Of a stretch of DNA of 64,000 nt, positions 26,501 to 35,309 are shown one piece after another. The first letter of the stretch is position 1; every line of letters starts with the position of its first letter. Position numbers and translations under genes: made by a program. The DNA is taken from positions 310,001-374,000 of the forward strand of contig NZ_VTPX01000004.1 of assembly GCF_008298015.1 (NCBI RefSeq), written 5' to 3'. The notes beneath the pieces were generated by a model. It saw only the letters and a program-made list of their open reading frames with translations. It was not told where the DNA came from and made no database searches. The DNA is from Salinicola corii. Its GTDB lineage: Bacteria > Pseudomonadota > Gammaproteobacteria > Pseudomonadales > Halomonadaceae.

Positions 26501-27681
26501 TGTACGTTGCCGTCAAGGGAGGCGAGCAGGCCATCGCCAGTGCCCACCGCTGGCTGGCCGACCGCCGTCGCGGCGATCGCGATCGCCCGGAACTCGAGGT
26601 CGCCCAGATCGGCGATCAGCTGCGTCTGGCCGTCGACCGGGTGATGAGCGAGGCCTCGCTGTATGACCCCGAACTCGCCGCGCTGGCGTTCAAGCAGGCC
26701 AGCGGCGATCTCACCGAGGCCGTGTTCCTGCTGCGGGCCTATCGCACCACGCTGCCGCGACTGGCGGTCAGCGAGCCGCTCGACACCGCCAGCATGCGCA
26801 TCGAGCGCCGTATTAGCGCCACCTACAAGGACATCCCCGGTGGCCAGATTCTGGGGCCGACCTACGACTACACCCACCGCCTGCTCGACTTCCTGCAACT
26901 GGCCGGTGCCGAGGTGCCGGCCGCCGAGATTCGCGAAGAGGTCACCGACGCCGAGGCGTGCCCGCAGATTCTGGAGCTGCTCAACGACGAAGGCCTGGTG
27001 GAGCAGGAGATCGACGATGGCGCCGAGCCATCGGATATCACCCGCGATCCGCCGGATTACCCGATGGACCGTGCCGCCCGGCTGCAGATGCTGGCCCGCG
27101 GCGACGAGGGCTATCTGCTGGCGCTGGGGTACTCCACCCAGCGCGGCTACGGCCGCAACCACCCGTTCGCCGGCGAGATTCGCCTGGGTCAGGTGGAAGT
27201 GGAGATCCACGTCGACGAGTGGGACGAGACGATCTGCGTCGGCGAGATCGCGCTGAGCGAGTGCCAGATGATCAACCAGTTCAGCGGCTCGCGCGAGGCC
27301 GCGCCGCAGTTCACGCGGGGGTACGGCCTCGCCTTCGGCCACAACGAGCGCAAGACCATGGCCATGGCGCTGGTCGATCGTGCCCTGCGCGCCGAGGAGC
27401 TGGGCGAGCCGATCATCGGCCCGGCGCAGCAGGCGGAGTTCGTGCTGGCCCACGCCGACAGCGTCGACGCTTCCGGCTTCGTCTCGCACCTGAAGCTGCC
27501 GCACTACGTCGACTTCCAGTCCGAGCTCGATCTGCTGCGCCGCCTGCGACGCGAGCATGCTCAGAACACCTCTTTTGGACAGTCCGAATCTCACGGCAAC
27601 CCAGCCACAGAGGGAGAAACGTCAGTGAGGAAGTCGGGACAAGGCAAACACGACCGAGAAAGCGGAGTTCATGGGTTATGA
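26500..27681 (+). CDS. phnI: C-P lyase core subunit PhnI with an extended C-terminal tail
   Basis: 393 aa. PhnI carries nucleosidase activity and, with PhnG, PhnH and PhnL, exchanges adenine of ATP for a phosphonate. The start MYVAVKGGEQAIASAHRWLA and the later YGRNHPFAGEIRLGQVEVEI and GFVSHLKLPHYVDFQSELDL are typical. The known protein ends soon after the last segment, at roughly 355 residues. Here a polar tail of about 35 residues follows (from AQNTSFGQSESHGN on), unlike the rest in composition. GGAGG precedes the ATG at a good distance. Confidence 0.93.
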   Translation: MYVAVKGGEQAIASAHRWLADRRRGDRDRPELEVAQIGDQLRLAVDRVMSEASLYDPELAALAFKQASGDLTEAVFLLRAYRTTLPRLAVSEPLDTASMRIERRISATYKDIPGGQILGPTYDYTHRLLDFLQLAGAEVPAAEIREEVTDAEACPQILELLNDEGLVEQEIDDGAEPSDITRDPPDYPMDRAARLQMLARGDEGYLLALGYSTQRGYGRNHPFAGEIRLGQVEVEIHVDEWDETICVGEIALSECQMINQFSGSREAAPQFTRGYGLAFGHNERKTMAMALVDRALRAEELGEPIIGPAQQAEFVLAHADSVDASGFVSHLKLPHYVDFQSELDLLRRLRREHAQNTSFGQSESHGNPATEGETSVRKSGQGKHDRESGVHGL

Positions 27682-27745
27682 ATGAGCACTTTGAGGGCGT
27701 GTTTAACGCCGTATCCGACGACGCAGCTAGTTTCGGGAGCCCAAG

Positions 27746-28579
27746 ATGAACGGATACAACTTCGCCTACCTCGACGAACAGACGAAAAGAATGATCCGCC
27801 GCGCGCTGCTCAAGGCGGTGGCGATCCCCGGCTACCAGGTGCCGTTCGGCGGCCGCGAGATGCCGATGCCCTACGGCTGGGGCACCGGCGGCGTGCAGCT
27901 CACCGCCAGCATTCTGGGCGCCGACGACATTCTCAAGGTGATCGACCAGGGCGCCGACGACACCACCAACGCGGTCAGCATCCGCCACTTCTTCCAGCGT
28001 GTCGCCGGCGTCGAGACCACCACCGCGACCACGGCGGCGGATGTGATCCAGACCCGCCACCGGATTCCCGAGACGCCGCTGAGAAGTGGCCAGATCCTGG
28101 TGTTCCAGGTGCCGATTCCCGAGCCGCTGCGCTTCATCGAGCCCAGCGAACAGGAGACCCGGCTGATGCACGCGCTGGAGGAGTACGGCGTGATGCACGT
28201 CAAGCTCTACGAGGACATCGCCCGCTACGGCCATATCGCCACCACCTACGCCTATCCGGTCAAGGTAGACGGTCGCTACGTGATGGACCCGTCGCCGATC
28301 CCCAAGTTCGACAACCCCAAGCTCGACGGCAACCCGGCACTGATGCTGTTCGGCGCCGGGCGCGAGAAGCGGCTCTACGCGATCCCGCCCCATACCCGGG
28401 TCGAGAGTCTCGACTTCGAGGACCATCCGTTCGAGATCCAGCGCTGGGAGCACAGCTGCGCGCTGTGCGGCAGCGACCGCAGCTATCTCGACGAAGTGAT
28501 CACCGACGACAAGGGCGGGCGGATGTTTGTCTGCTCCGATACCGACTACTGCCAGACCCGGCGGGGAGAAGTGGCATGA
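27746..28579 (+). CDS. phnJ: C-P lyase catalytic subunit PhnJ (radical SAM)
   Basis: 277 aa. PhnJ cleaves the carbon-phosphorus bond of ribose-phosphonate phosphate by S-adenosylmethionine radical chemistry. The iron-sulphur cysteines follow the exact CX2CX21CX5C pattern at residues 238, 241, 263 and 269, and the radical-carrying glycine region GYQVPFGGREMPMPYGWGTG is at about 28-47. The gene is separated from phnI by 64 bases, the only notable gap in the core genes, with GGAG before the ATG. Its stop overlaps the phnK start. Confidence 0.96.
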   Translation: MNGYNFAYLDEQTKRMIRRALLKAVAIPGYQVPFGGREMPMPYGWGTGGVQLTASILGADDILKVIDQGADDTTNAVSIRHFFQRVAGVETTTATTAADVIQTRHRIPETPLRSGQILVFQVPIPEPLRFIEPSEQETRLMHALEEYGVMHVKLYEDIARYGHIATTYAYPVKVDGRYVMDPSPIPKFDNPKLDGNPALMLFGAGREKRLYAIPPHTRVESLDFEDHPFEIQRWEHSCALCGSDRSYLDEVITDDKGGRMFVCSDTDYCQTRRGEVA

Positions 28580-29466
28580 AGAAGCCTCGACTGACACGTC
28601 CGGTCCTGCTGGACGTCCAGGACATCACCCGGCTTTACGGCCCCGCCAAGGGCTGCGAGGCGATCGACTTTCGACTCCATGCCGGCGAGGTGCTGGGCAT
28701 CGTCGGCGAGTCCGGTTCCGGCAAGTCGACGCTATTGCGCGTGCTCGCCGGACTGGAAGCGCCGGACGCGGGTCGCGTGATCTATCGACGGGCTGTTCAC
28801 GAGCCCGAAGCCGCTCGAGCCGATTTCCACGAGCCCGAAGCCGCTCGAGCCGGCGCCGGGGAAGACGTGCTGGATAAGGGAGAGTTGGAGAGGGACGAGG
28901 CCGAGCTCGATCTCTACGCCGTCGGCGAGGCGCGTCGCCGGGCGCTGCTGCGCCTGGAGTGGGGGCTGGTGCATCAGAATCCCCGCGATGGCCTGCGCAT
29001 GGGCGTTTCCGCCGGGGCCAATATCGGCGAACGGCTGATGGCCCAGGGCCAGCGCCACTATGGCCAGCTCCGCGCCACCGGACAGGCGTGGATGCGCCAG
29101 GTCGAGCTCGATCCCGGGCGTATCGACGATGCCCCGCGCACCTTTTCCGGCGGCATGCAGCAGCGCCTGCAGATCGCCCGCACCCTGGTCACCCGGCCAC
29201 GGCTGGTGTTCATGGACGAGCCCACCGGCGGGCTGGACGTCTCGGTCCAGGCGCGGCTACTGGACATGCTGCGCACGCTGGTGAGAAGCCTCGGCCTCTC
29301 GGTGGTGCTGGTCACCCACGATCTCGCCGTGGCGCGTCTGCTCGCCCACCGGCTGATGGTGATGCGACGCGGTCAGGTGGTGGAGACCGGCCTCACCGAT
29401 CAGATTCTCGACGACCCGCAGCACGAATATACGCAGCTGCTGGTGTCATCCGTGCTCACCCCTTGA
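28576..29466 (+). CDS. phnK: C-P lyase ABC protein PhnK with an internal repeat-bearing insertion
   Basis: 296 aa from the ATG at 28576 (ATGA overlap with phnJ). Walker [12 protein letters not shown] is at about residue 44, the signature is FSGGMQQRLQIARTL and Walker B is LVFMDEPTGGLD. PhnK binds the core complex through PhnJ and is needed for C-P cleavage in vivo. Compared with E. coli PhnK (about 252 aa) there is an insertion of about 37 residues between VIYR (about 70) and LDLYAVGEARRRALLRLEWG (about 109). It contains HEPEAARA twice and then an acidic stretch. The rest of the protein is conventional. Confidence 0.92.
   Translation: MKKPRLTRPVLLDVQDITRLYGPAKGCEAIDFRLHAGEVLGIVGESGSGKSTLLRVLAGLEAPDAGRVIYRRAVHEPEAARADFHEPEAARAGAGEDVLDKGELERDEAELDLYAVGEARRRALLRLEWGLVHQNPRDGLRMGVSAGANIGERLMAQGQRHYGQLRATGQAWMRQVELDPGRIDDAPRTFSGGMQQRLQIARTLVTRPRLVFMDEPTGGLDVSVQARLLDMLRTLVRSLGLSVVLVTHDLAVARLLAHRLMVMRRGQVVETGLTDQILDDPQHEYTQLLVSSVLTP
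28798..28852 (+). repeat. 25-base direct repeat inside phnK (two copies, 30-base period)
   Basis: Identical 25-base units at 28798-28822 and 28828-28852, separated by five bases. The period is a multiple of three, so it repeats HEPEAARA in frame. Confidence 0.92.
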
Positions 29467-29477
29467 GGATATCTTCG

Positions 29478-30245
29478 ATGCTTTCCGAGACTGGCGTTTC
29501 CCCGAAGCCCTCCCTGCCTCGCCTCACGGTGGATGGGCTCCACAAGCAGTTTCTGCTGCATGGGCAGGGTGGGCTCGAGATCGACGTGATGCGAGATCTC
29601 TCGCTGACGCTGCATGCCGGCGAATGTCTGGTGCTGGCCGGACGCAGCGGTATCGGCAAGAGCACGCTGTTGAAGATGCTCTATGGCGACTACCGCATCG
29701 ATCAGGGTTGGATCCGGCTGCATTTCGACGACGGCGAACTCGATTTGGAGACACTGCCTGCCTACGCCTGGCACGGCCTGCGTCGCGACGTGATCGGCTA
29801 TGTCAGCCAGTTTCTGCGCGTGGTACCACGGGTCGCCGCCGTCGACGTGGTGATGGAGCCGCTGCTGGCGCGTGGTGCCGACGAAAACGAGGCCCGCCAG
29901 CGCGCCGAGACGCTGCTGGCCCGGCTCAACCTGCCCGAGCGACTGTGGCGACTGCCGCCCGGTACCTTCTCCGGCGGCGAGCAGCAGCGCGTCAACATCG
30001 CCCGCGGCTTCATCGGCGAGCATCCGCTGCTGCTGCTGGACGAGCCCACCGCGTCGCTGGACGCCGCCAATCGCGACGTGGTGATCGCGCTGATCCATGA
30101 GGCCAAGGCACGCGGTACCGCCATGCTCGGCATCTTTCACGACGAGGACGTGCGCGAGCGCGTCGCCGACCGCCTGCTGCCGCTGGATGGCAGCCTGGGC
30201 AGCCCAGCCGCCACCAGCCAGTCCTTCCGGGAGAGCCTGTCATGA
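29478..30245 (+). CDS. phnL: C-P lyase ABC protein PhnL
   Basis: 255 aa from the ATG at 29478, with GAGGA eight bases upstream. Walker A GRSGIGKSTLLKMLYGDY is at about residue 55, the signature is FSGGEQQRVNIARGF and Walker B is LLLLDEPTASLD. PhnL acts with PhnG, PhnH and PhnI in forming 5-triphosphoribosyl phosphonate, and docks on PhnK in the assembled complex. The stop overlaps the phnM start. Confidence 0.93.
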   Translation: MLSETGVSPKPSLPRLTVDGLHKQFLLHGQGGLEIDVMRDLSLTLHAGECLVLAGRSGIGKSTLLKMLYGDYRIDQGWIRLHFDDGELDLETLPAYAWHGLRRDVIGYVSQFLRVVPRVAAVDVVMEPLLARGADENEARQRAETLLARLNLPERLWRLPPGTFSGGEQQRVNIARGFIGEHPLLLLDEPTASLDAANRDVVIALIHEAKARGTAMLGIFHDEDVRERVADRLLPLDGSLGSPAATSQSFRESLS

Positions 30246-31390
30246 GCGCACAGGAACAGATTCTGACCCACGCCAGATTGGTGCTCGACGACGAGACGAT
30301 CGACGGCACCCTGGTGATCCGCGATGGCCGGATCGCCGCCATCGATCACGGTGCGAGCCAGTCAGCGGGCGCCATCGACTGCGAGGGCGACCTTGTGCTG
30401 CCGGGGCTGGTCGAGCTGCACACCGACAACATGGAGAAGTACTTCCAGCCGCGGCCCAAGGTCGAGTGGCCGAGTCTCCAGGCCGCGCTGGCCCATGATG
30501 CCCAGATGGCGGCCAGCGGCATCACCACCGTGTTCGATGCGGTCTCGGTGGGCGATGTCGACGAGCAGAGCATGCGTCACGGCGCACTCGACGAGATGTG
30601 CCATGCCCTGTCGCGGATCGCTCGCGACGGTCTGGCGCGGGTCGATCATCGCCTTCATCTGCGCTGCGAGGTGAGCCACCCCAACACGCTGGCGCGGTTC
30701 GAGGAGCTGTCGTCATCACCGCTGCTGGGGCTGGTGTCGCTGATGGATCACGCTCCCGGACAGCGGCAATTCGCCAGCCTCGAGGCCTATCGCATCTATT
30801 ATCAGGGCAAGTACAAGCTCGATGACGCCGCAATGAATGCCTTCATGGCATCCCAGATCGACAACAGTCAGCGCTACAGCGCCGAGCATCGTCGCGCCAT
30901 TGCCGCGATCTGTCGCGAGCGCGGTCTGGCGATCGCCAGCCACGACGACGCCACCGTCGAGCATGTCGCCGAAAGTCATGAGTACGGCACCCGGGTCGCG
31001 GAGTTTCCCACCACCCGCGAAGCGGCCGAGGCCTCCCACCGGGCCGGCATGGCGGTGATGATGGGCGCGCCCAACGTGGTTCGCGGCGGCTCCCACTCCG
31101 GCAATATCGCCGCCGCCGAGCTGGTCGAACTGGGTGTGCTGGATATCCTGTCGTCGGATTACTACCCGGCGGCGCTGCTCGACGCCGTATTCCGGGTTGC
31201 AGCGATGGAGAACGGCTACGCCTTGCCCCGTGCCGTCGCCACCGCGACCCGCATTCCGGCCGAGGCGGTCGGTCTGCTGGACCGTGGGCGCCTGGCGCCG
31301 GGGCTGCGCGCCGATCTGCTGCGGGTGCGGCTGGCCGACGATCACCCCATCCTGAGAAGGGTGTGGGCCGCCGGTCAGCAGGTTCATTGA
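30242..31390 (+). CDS. phnM: Triphosphoribosyl-phosphonate diphosphohydrolase PhnM
   Basis: 382 aa amidohydrolase-fold enzyme that removes pyrophosphate from the triphosphoribosyl-phosphonate intermediate. GLVELHTDNMEKYFQPRPK (about residues 58-76) contains the first metal-binding histidine. LISLMDH-like LVSLMDHAPGQRQF, IASHDDATVEH and the final LSSDYYPAAL supply the remaining ligands. It starts inside the phnL stop (ATGA) and is followed after 25 bases by phnN. Confidence 0.95.
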   Translation: MSAQEQILTHARLVLDDETIDGTLVIRDGRIAAIDHGASQSAGAIDCEGDLVLPGLVELHTDNMEKYFQPRPKVEWPSLQAALAHDAQMAASGITTVFDAVSVGDVDEQSMRHGALDEMCHALSRIARDGLARVDHRLHLRCEVSHPNTLARFEELSSSPLLGLVSLMDHAPGQRQFASLEAYRIYYQGKYKLDDAAMNAFMASQIDNSQRYSAEHRRAIAAICRERGLAIASHDDATVEHVAESHEYGTRVAEFPTTREAAEASHRAGMAVMMGAPNVVRGGSHSGNIAAAELVELGVLDILSSDYYPAALLDAVFRVAAMENGYALPRAVATATRIPAEAVGLLDRGRLAPGLRADLLRVRLADDHPILRRVWAAGQQVH

Positions 31391-31415
31391 TGCCGTATTT
31401 TCTGAGAGGTCCGAG

Positions 31416-31967
31416 ATGTCGCGTCTGATCTACGTGATGGGCGCCAGCGGCGTCGGCAAGGACAGCCTGCTGCGCGAGCTGGCACGGCGTCGCCCGGACG
31501 CGCTGGTGGCGCATCGCTATATCACCCGGGCCAGCAGCGGGGCGGAGAACTGTATCGAGCTCTCCCGCGAGGCATTCCACTGGCGCCGCGAGCAGGGGCT
31601 GTTCTGTCTCTCGTGGCGCGCGCATGGGCTCGACTACGGTGTCGGCATCGAGATCGAGACGTGGCTGGCGGCGGGGCATACGGTGGTACTCAACGGCAGC
31701 CGCCGCGCGCTGGAAGGGGCCCGCGAGCGATTCGGCGAGTCGCTGGCGCCACTGCTGGTGGTGGCGGATGCCGAGGTGCTGCGGCGGCGTCTGATCGCTC
31801 GCGGCCGCGAGACGCCGGCCGAGATCGCGGCGCGGCTGGCGCGCGGCGACGAGGTGGATTCGCTTGGCGATGTCCCGCGGATCGATAATGGCGGCGAGCT
31901 GGCGCATGGCGTGAAGGCGCTCGAAGCCTGGTTCGACATGCCACACGCTCCGGAACATTCGGTGTGA
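31416..31967 (+). CDS. phnN: Ribose 1,5-bisphosphokinase PhnN
   Basis: 183 aa. This guanylate-kinase-like enzyme phosphorylates ribose 1,5-bisphosphate to PRPP, feeding the C-P lyase product into metabolism. The P-loop GASGVGKDSLLREL is at about residues 9-22, followed by HRYITRASSGAENCIEL and LFCLSWRAHGLDYGVG. GAGG precedes the ATG. The stop overlaps the phnP GTG start (GTGA). Confidence 0.92.
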   Translation: MSRLIYVMGASGVGKDSLLRELARRRPDALVAHRYITRASSGAENCIELSREAFHWRREQGLFCLSWRAHGLDYGVGIEIETWLAAGHTVVLNGSRRALEGARERFGESLAPLLVVADAEVLRRRLIARGRETPAEIAARLARGDEVDSLGDVPRIDNGGELAHGVKALEAWFDMPHAPEHSV

Positions 31968-32719
31968 AGCTGCGCTTCGCGGGTACCGGCGACAGCGCCC
32001 AGGTGCCCTGTTTCGGCTGCGACTGCCCGGCGTGTCAGCGTGCGCGGCTGCTGAGCTGTCACCGTCGCGAGCCTTGCGCCGGCGAGATCGAGCTCGATGG
32101 CGACCTGATCCTGATCGACGCCGGCCGCATGGATCTGGTCGCCCGCTGCGAGCGTCAGCGCCCGGCCGCGATCCTGTTGACCCACTATCACGCCGATCAT
32201 GTCCAGGGGCTTCTGCATCTGCGCTGGGGCCGGGGCGAATCGATTCCAGTCTACGGTCCCAAGGACCCTCAAGGCTGCGCCGACCTGCACAGGAACCCCG
32301 GCATTCTCGACTTCCGGCCCGGCCTCAAGCCGTTTCGGCCGCTCATCCTTGGCGGCCTCACGGTGACACCGCTGCCGCTCAATCACAGCAAGCCGACGCT
32401 GGGCTACGCGCTCTCCGACGGCGTCAATCGGGTCGCCTGGCTGTGCGACACCGTCGGCCTGCCCGGCGCCACCGAGCAGTTCCTGCGTGAATGGCGTCCG
32501 GATGCGCTGGTGATCGATGCCACCCACCCTGATTCGCACCGCAGGCCGCGCAATCACAACAACCTTTCCATGGCACGGGAGACGATCGTACGGCTCGCCC
32601 CGGCGCGTGCCTGGCTGACCCATATCAGCCACGAGCTCGATGCCGCCGTGATGGTCGGCACGGCGACGCTGCCGGCGGGCGTCGAACTCGCGGCCGACGG
32701 GCTGGAAATCGTGTTCTGA
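31964..32719 (+). CDS. phnP: Cyclic ribose 1,2-phosphate phosphodiesterase PhnP
   Basis: 251 aa from a GTG start overlapping the phnN stop. It is a metallo-beta-lactamase-fold hydrolase that opens 5-phosphoribosyl 1,2-cyclic phosphate, the product of PhnJ. LTHYHADHVQGL (about residues 72-83) is the HxHxDH metal motif, and the cysteine-rich CFGCDCPACQRARL near the N-terminus binds the additional zinc of PhnP. It is the last gene of the operon. Confidence 0.94.
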   Translation: MKLRFAGTGDSAQVPCFGCDCPACQRARLLSCHRREPCAGEIELDGDLILIDAGRMDLVARCERQRPAAILLTHYHADHVQGLLHLRWGRGESIPVYGPKDPQGCADLHRNPGILDFRPGLKPFRPLILGGLTVTPLPLNHSKPTLGYALSDGVNRVAWLCDTVGLPGATEQFLREWRPDALVIDATHPDSHRRPRNHNNLSMARETIVRLAPARAWLTHISHELDAAVMVGTATLPAGVELAADGLEIVF

Positions 32720-32764
32720 ATCGCTTCAAAAACCTCTTTACCACCACGCTAATCCTCTCTCGGA

Positions 32765-33430
32765 TCAGCGCTCTTTTTGATTCGTGATCAAGGCGATTCT
32801 TTGAAAACGTCCATTGCGCGTGTGACGTCGCATGGCTTCTTCTGCTGCTGCGCTGTCGCCATTCTCTATCGCGCGATAGATCGCTTCATGCTCGGAAAGG
32901 GACCATGAATCATAGTTGTACTGACCTTGAGTAGACCCACGAATCATCCCGGCAGAAACGAGCAGAATGCTGGCAGTTCTTTGTACATACCGATTCCCGG
33001 AGATCCGATAGATACACCCGTGAAAACGATCATTGATTTCCAGGAAATCCACCTCATTCTCGCAGCCGTCGCGCTGCTCGTCGAGAATCCGTCGCAGGTC
33101 GAGTAGGTCATTGGTTCGTGCCCTCTTCGCCGCTAGTCGTGCGGCTAGACATTCGACGGCTTCGCGCATGTCATAAATTTCTTCCGCACGGTCGATATCG
33201 ATTTCTGCCACTACCGGGCGTCCACCACTGCCAGCTGTCAAAAAACCTTCATTCAATAAACGATGGATGGCTTCGCGAGCGGGCGTTCGGCTTACATTAA
33301 AACGACTACAGATGTCGGCTTCGCTGACTCGCTGCCCCGGCACGAGTTCTCCCTCACGCAGAAGGTCACGGACCCGGGCGTATACACCATCGCTGAGCGA
33401 CGTATCCACCTTGGGAGCGTCTTGACTCAT
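32765..33430 (-). CDS. GntR-family regulator, FCD subgroup
   Basis: 221 aa. The winged helix is at about residues 12-75 (QRVSEADICSRFNVSRTPAR) and the FCD domain at about 85-210, including EINDRFHGCIYRISGN with metal-type histidines and HEAIYRAIENGD. It is divergent from the dehydrogenase-RraA-TctCBA unit across 140 bases and very probably controls it. GTATAC at 33496-33501 in that gap is a candidate half of its operator. The inducer would be the unknown acid that the cluster takes up. Confidence 0.87.
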   Translation of the reverse strand: MSQDAPKVDTSLSDGVYARVRDLLREGELVPGQRVSEADICSRFNVSRTPAREAIHRLLNEGFLTAGSGGRPVVAEIDIDRAEEIYDMREAVECLAARLAAKRARTNDLLDLRRILDEQRDGCENEVDFLEINDRFHGCIYRISGNRYVQRTASILLVSAGMIRGSTQGQYNYDSWSLSEHEAIYRAIENGDSAAAEEAMRRHTRNGRFQRIALITNQKER

Positions 33431-33570
33431 CGTATGTGGCTCCTGTCATGTCTCGTCCAAAAAGAATACTCGGGAAGCAACATTCTGATCAAACTGTATA
33501 CCTTTGTCGAATTTTTTGCCGATTTTGTATGTGATTAAGTTTGCAAAAGCTTTATTTGGATACCAATCGC

Positions 33571-34569
33571 ATGGCTCAAGGCAGCAAAAAAATTCTCGTC
33601 ACTCGGGATCGCATCGATGAGGAAGCCGAGAGGACGCTCGACCTGAACGGTTACGAGTGTATTTTCTCGCCTCCCTATGCGTCTCCGGTGGATGTGGCGC
33701 GTACGGCGAGTGACGCTCAAGTGGTAGCGATCATGGTGTCCCAGGGAAAGATCACGGATGAGGTGATTGCCGCTTCCGATGCGCTCAAGGTCATCGTGAA
33801 GCACGGTAGTGGCGTCAATAACATCAACTTGAGGGCCGCGGAGCGCCGTGGGATTCCGGTCTTTCGGGCACTCGGTGCCAACTCGCGCGCCGTTGCCGAG
33901 CACGCGATTGCATTGATGCTGGCGTTACGCAAGTCATTACCTCGGCTCGATGCTGCGACGAGGCAAGGCAATTGGTTGAAAGGCTCGTTCGTCGGCCACG
34001 ATCTCCTCGGGGCTCAGGTCGGCTTGATCGGGCTGGGAGGCATTGGCCGGGAAACGGCGAAACTAGCCAGCGCCATCGGTATGCGAGTGAGAGCATTCGA
34101 TCCGGCGCTGTCAGGGAGCGTCAGTGAGGGTGACGCTTTCTCTCTTTGCGGGGACCTCGATGAATTGGTTTCCCGTTCCGACATCATTTCTCTGCACTGC
34201 CCTCTCGTACCCACGACTCACCACCTGGTCGACAGAGAGTTTCTATCGAAGATGCCGCGCCATGCGGTCCTCGTGAACACGGCGCGAGGCGGCATCGTCG
34301 ACGAGCAGGCTCTGGACGTGGCGCTACGAGATGGCGTCATCGCCGGCGCCGGAATAGACAGCTTCGAAGACGAGCCGATCGATTCCGGCCACGCACTTCT
34401 CTCTTCCCCGAATTTGATTGTCACTCCCCATGTTGCTGGCCTCACGCCTGGCGCCGAGCGCGCAATGGCCATGACGGCGGCGCAACTCATCATGGATACG
34501 ATCGACGGCAGGGAAGTGCCTTCTGCATACCGCGTCGAGGCGACTGCTCTCGGCGGACTTGAAGAATAG
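33571..34569 (+). CDS. D-2-hydroxyacid dehydrogenase (SerA-like)
   Basis: 332 aa from the ATG at 33571; a TTG at 33541 in the same frame is less likely. The NAD-binding domain has GLIGLGGIGRETAKLASAIG (about residues 150-169). The catalytic set is R in NTARGGIVDEQAL, E in FEDEP and H in VTPHVAGLTPG. There is no C-terminal ACT domain, so it is not a regulated biosynthetic SerA. It probably oxidises or reduces a hydroxyacid in a degradative pathway with the RraA-like protein. The actual substrate is unknown. Confidence 0.82.
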   Translation: MAQGSKKILVTRDRIDEEAERTLDLNGYECIFSPPYASPVDVARTASDAQVVAIMVSQGKITDEVIAASDALKVIVKHGSGVNNINLRAAERRGIPVFRALGANSRAVAEHAIALMLALRKSLPRLDAATRQGNWLKGSFVGHDLLGAQVGLIGLGGIGRETAKLASAIGMRVRAFDPALSGSVSEGDAFSLCGDLDELVSRSDIISLHCPLVPTTHHLVDREFLSKMPRHAVLVNTARGGIVDEQALDVALRDGVIAGAGIDSFEDEPIDSGHALLSSPNLIVTPHVAGLTPGAERAMAMTAAQLIMDTIDGREVPSAYRVEATALGGLEE

Positions 34570-34578
34570 GAGACAGCA

Positions 34579-35256
34579 ATGACCGAGGGATTCAGGGTTA
34601 AAAAGGAATGGTCCCGCATCGGCGATGATGAAGTTCGCCGGGCAAAGCTACTGCCGGTATCGAACATCAGCGATGTCATGTCCCGTCGCTTCGGCGCTCC
34701 TGCGGGCCTCCGCGCCATGCATCGCGGCGGGAAGATGGCCGGCCCTGCGCTGACCGTCAGTGTGCGGCCTGGTGACAATCTCATGCTGCACAAGGCTCTT
34801 GTCATGGCACAGCCTGGCGACGTGATCGTCGTCGATGCCGGCGGCGCGCTCGATAACGCCATCATAGGGGAATTGATGCTCGCTCGCGGCGTTCAGGCCG
34901 GGATTGCTGGAATTGTCATCTGGGGCGCTATTCGGGACGCAGGCAGCATCGCCCAGCAGGACGTGCCGGTCTTTGCCTCGGGGGTGTCCCATCGCGGTCC
35001 TTATAAAGACGGGCCTGGAGAAATCGGATTTCCCATCGCCGTGGGCAACATGCTCGTAAACCCAGGCGATCTCATCGTGGGAGATGAGGACGGCATTTTA
35101 GCGATCCCCCGCGAACAAGCTAGTGTGATCCTCACGCGCGCCGAGGGTAAACACCATTCCGAAGAACAACAACTCCAGACTACGCTGCAAGGTAAATACG
35201 ATGCAACGTGGATCGATGATGCGCTGAAAGAACTCGGCTGCGAGTTTACCTCTTAG
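34579..35256 (+). CDS. RraA-family protein, probable HMG/CHA-type aldolase
   Basis: 225 aa with AGGAGA before the ATG. The RraA fold is recognised from VSNISDVMSRRFG, PGDVIVVDAGG, the GELMLARGVQAGIAGIVIWG stretch and AIRDAG, which holds the Arg-Asp pair used by 4-hydroxy-4-methyl-2-oxoglutarate and 4-carboxy-4-hydroxy-2-oxoadipate aldolases. Those enzymes release pyruvate from branched oxo-acids. Next to a hydroxyacid dehydrogenase and a tricarboxylate-type transporter, a catabolic aldolase or oxaloacetate-decarboxylase-like role fits better than RNase E inhibition. The substrate is unknown. Confidence 0.78.
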   Translation: MTEGFRVKKEWSRIGDDEVRRAKLLPVSNISDVMSRRFGAPAGLRAMHRGGKMAGPALTVSVRPGDNLMLHKALVMAQPGDVIVVDAGGALDNAIIGELMLARGVQAGIAGIVIWGAIRDAGSIAQQDVPVFASGVSHRGPYKDGPGEIGFPIAVGNMLVNPGDLIVGDEDGILAIPREQASVILTRAEGKHHSEEQQLQTTLQGKYDATWIDDALKELGCEFTS

Positions 35257-35309
35257 CTGGCGCTCGCCAACTAAACTTTTCAAGATTTCTCATCGTGAGG
35301 AAATTGACA

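Noticed and set aside
28798-28852. CRISPR-like repeat
   Set aside because: Only two copies with a five-base spacing, inside the phnK reading frame and in frame.
34579-35256. RraA as RNase E inhibitor or MenG methyltransferase
   Set aside because: Older family names; the Arg-Asp pair and catabolic neighbours favour an aldolase-type enzyme.
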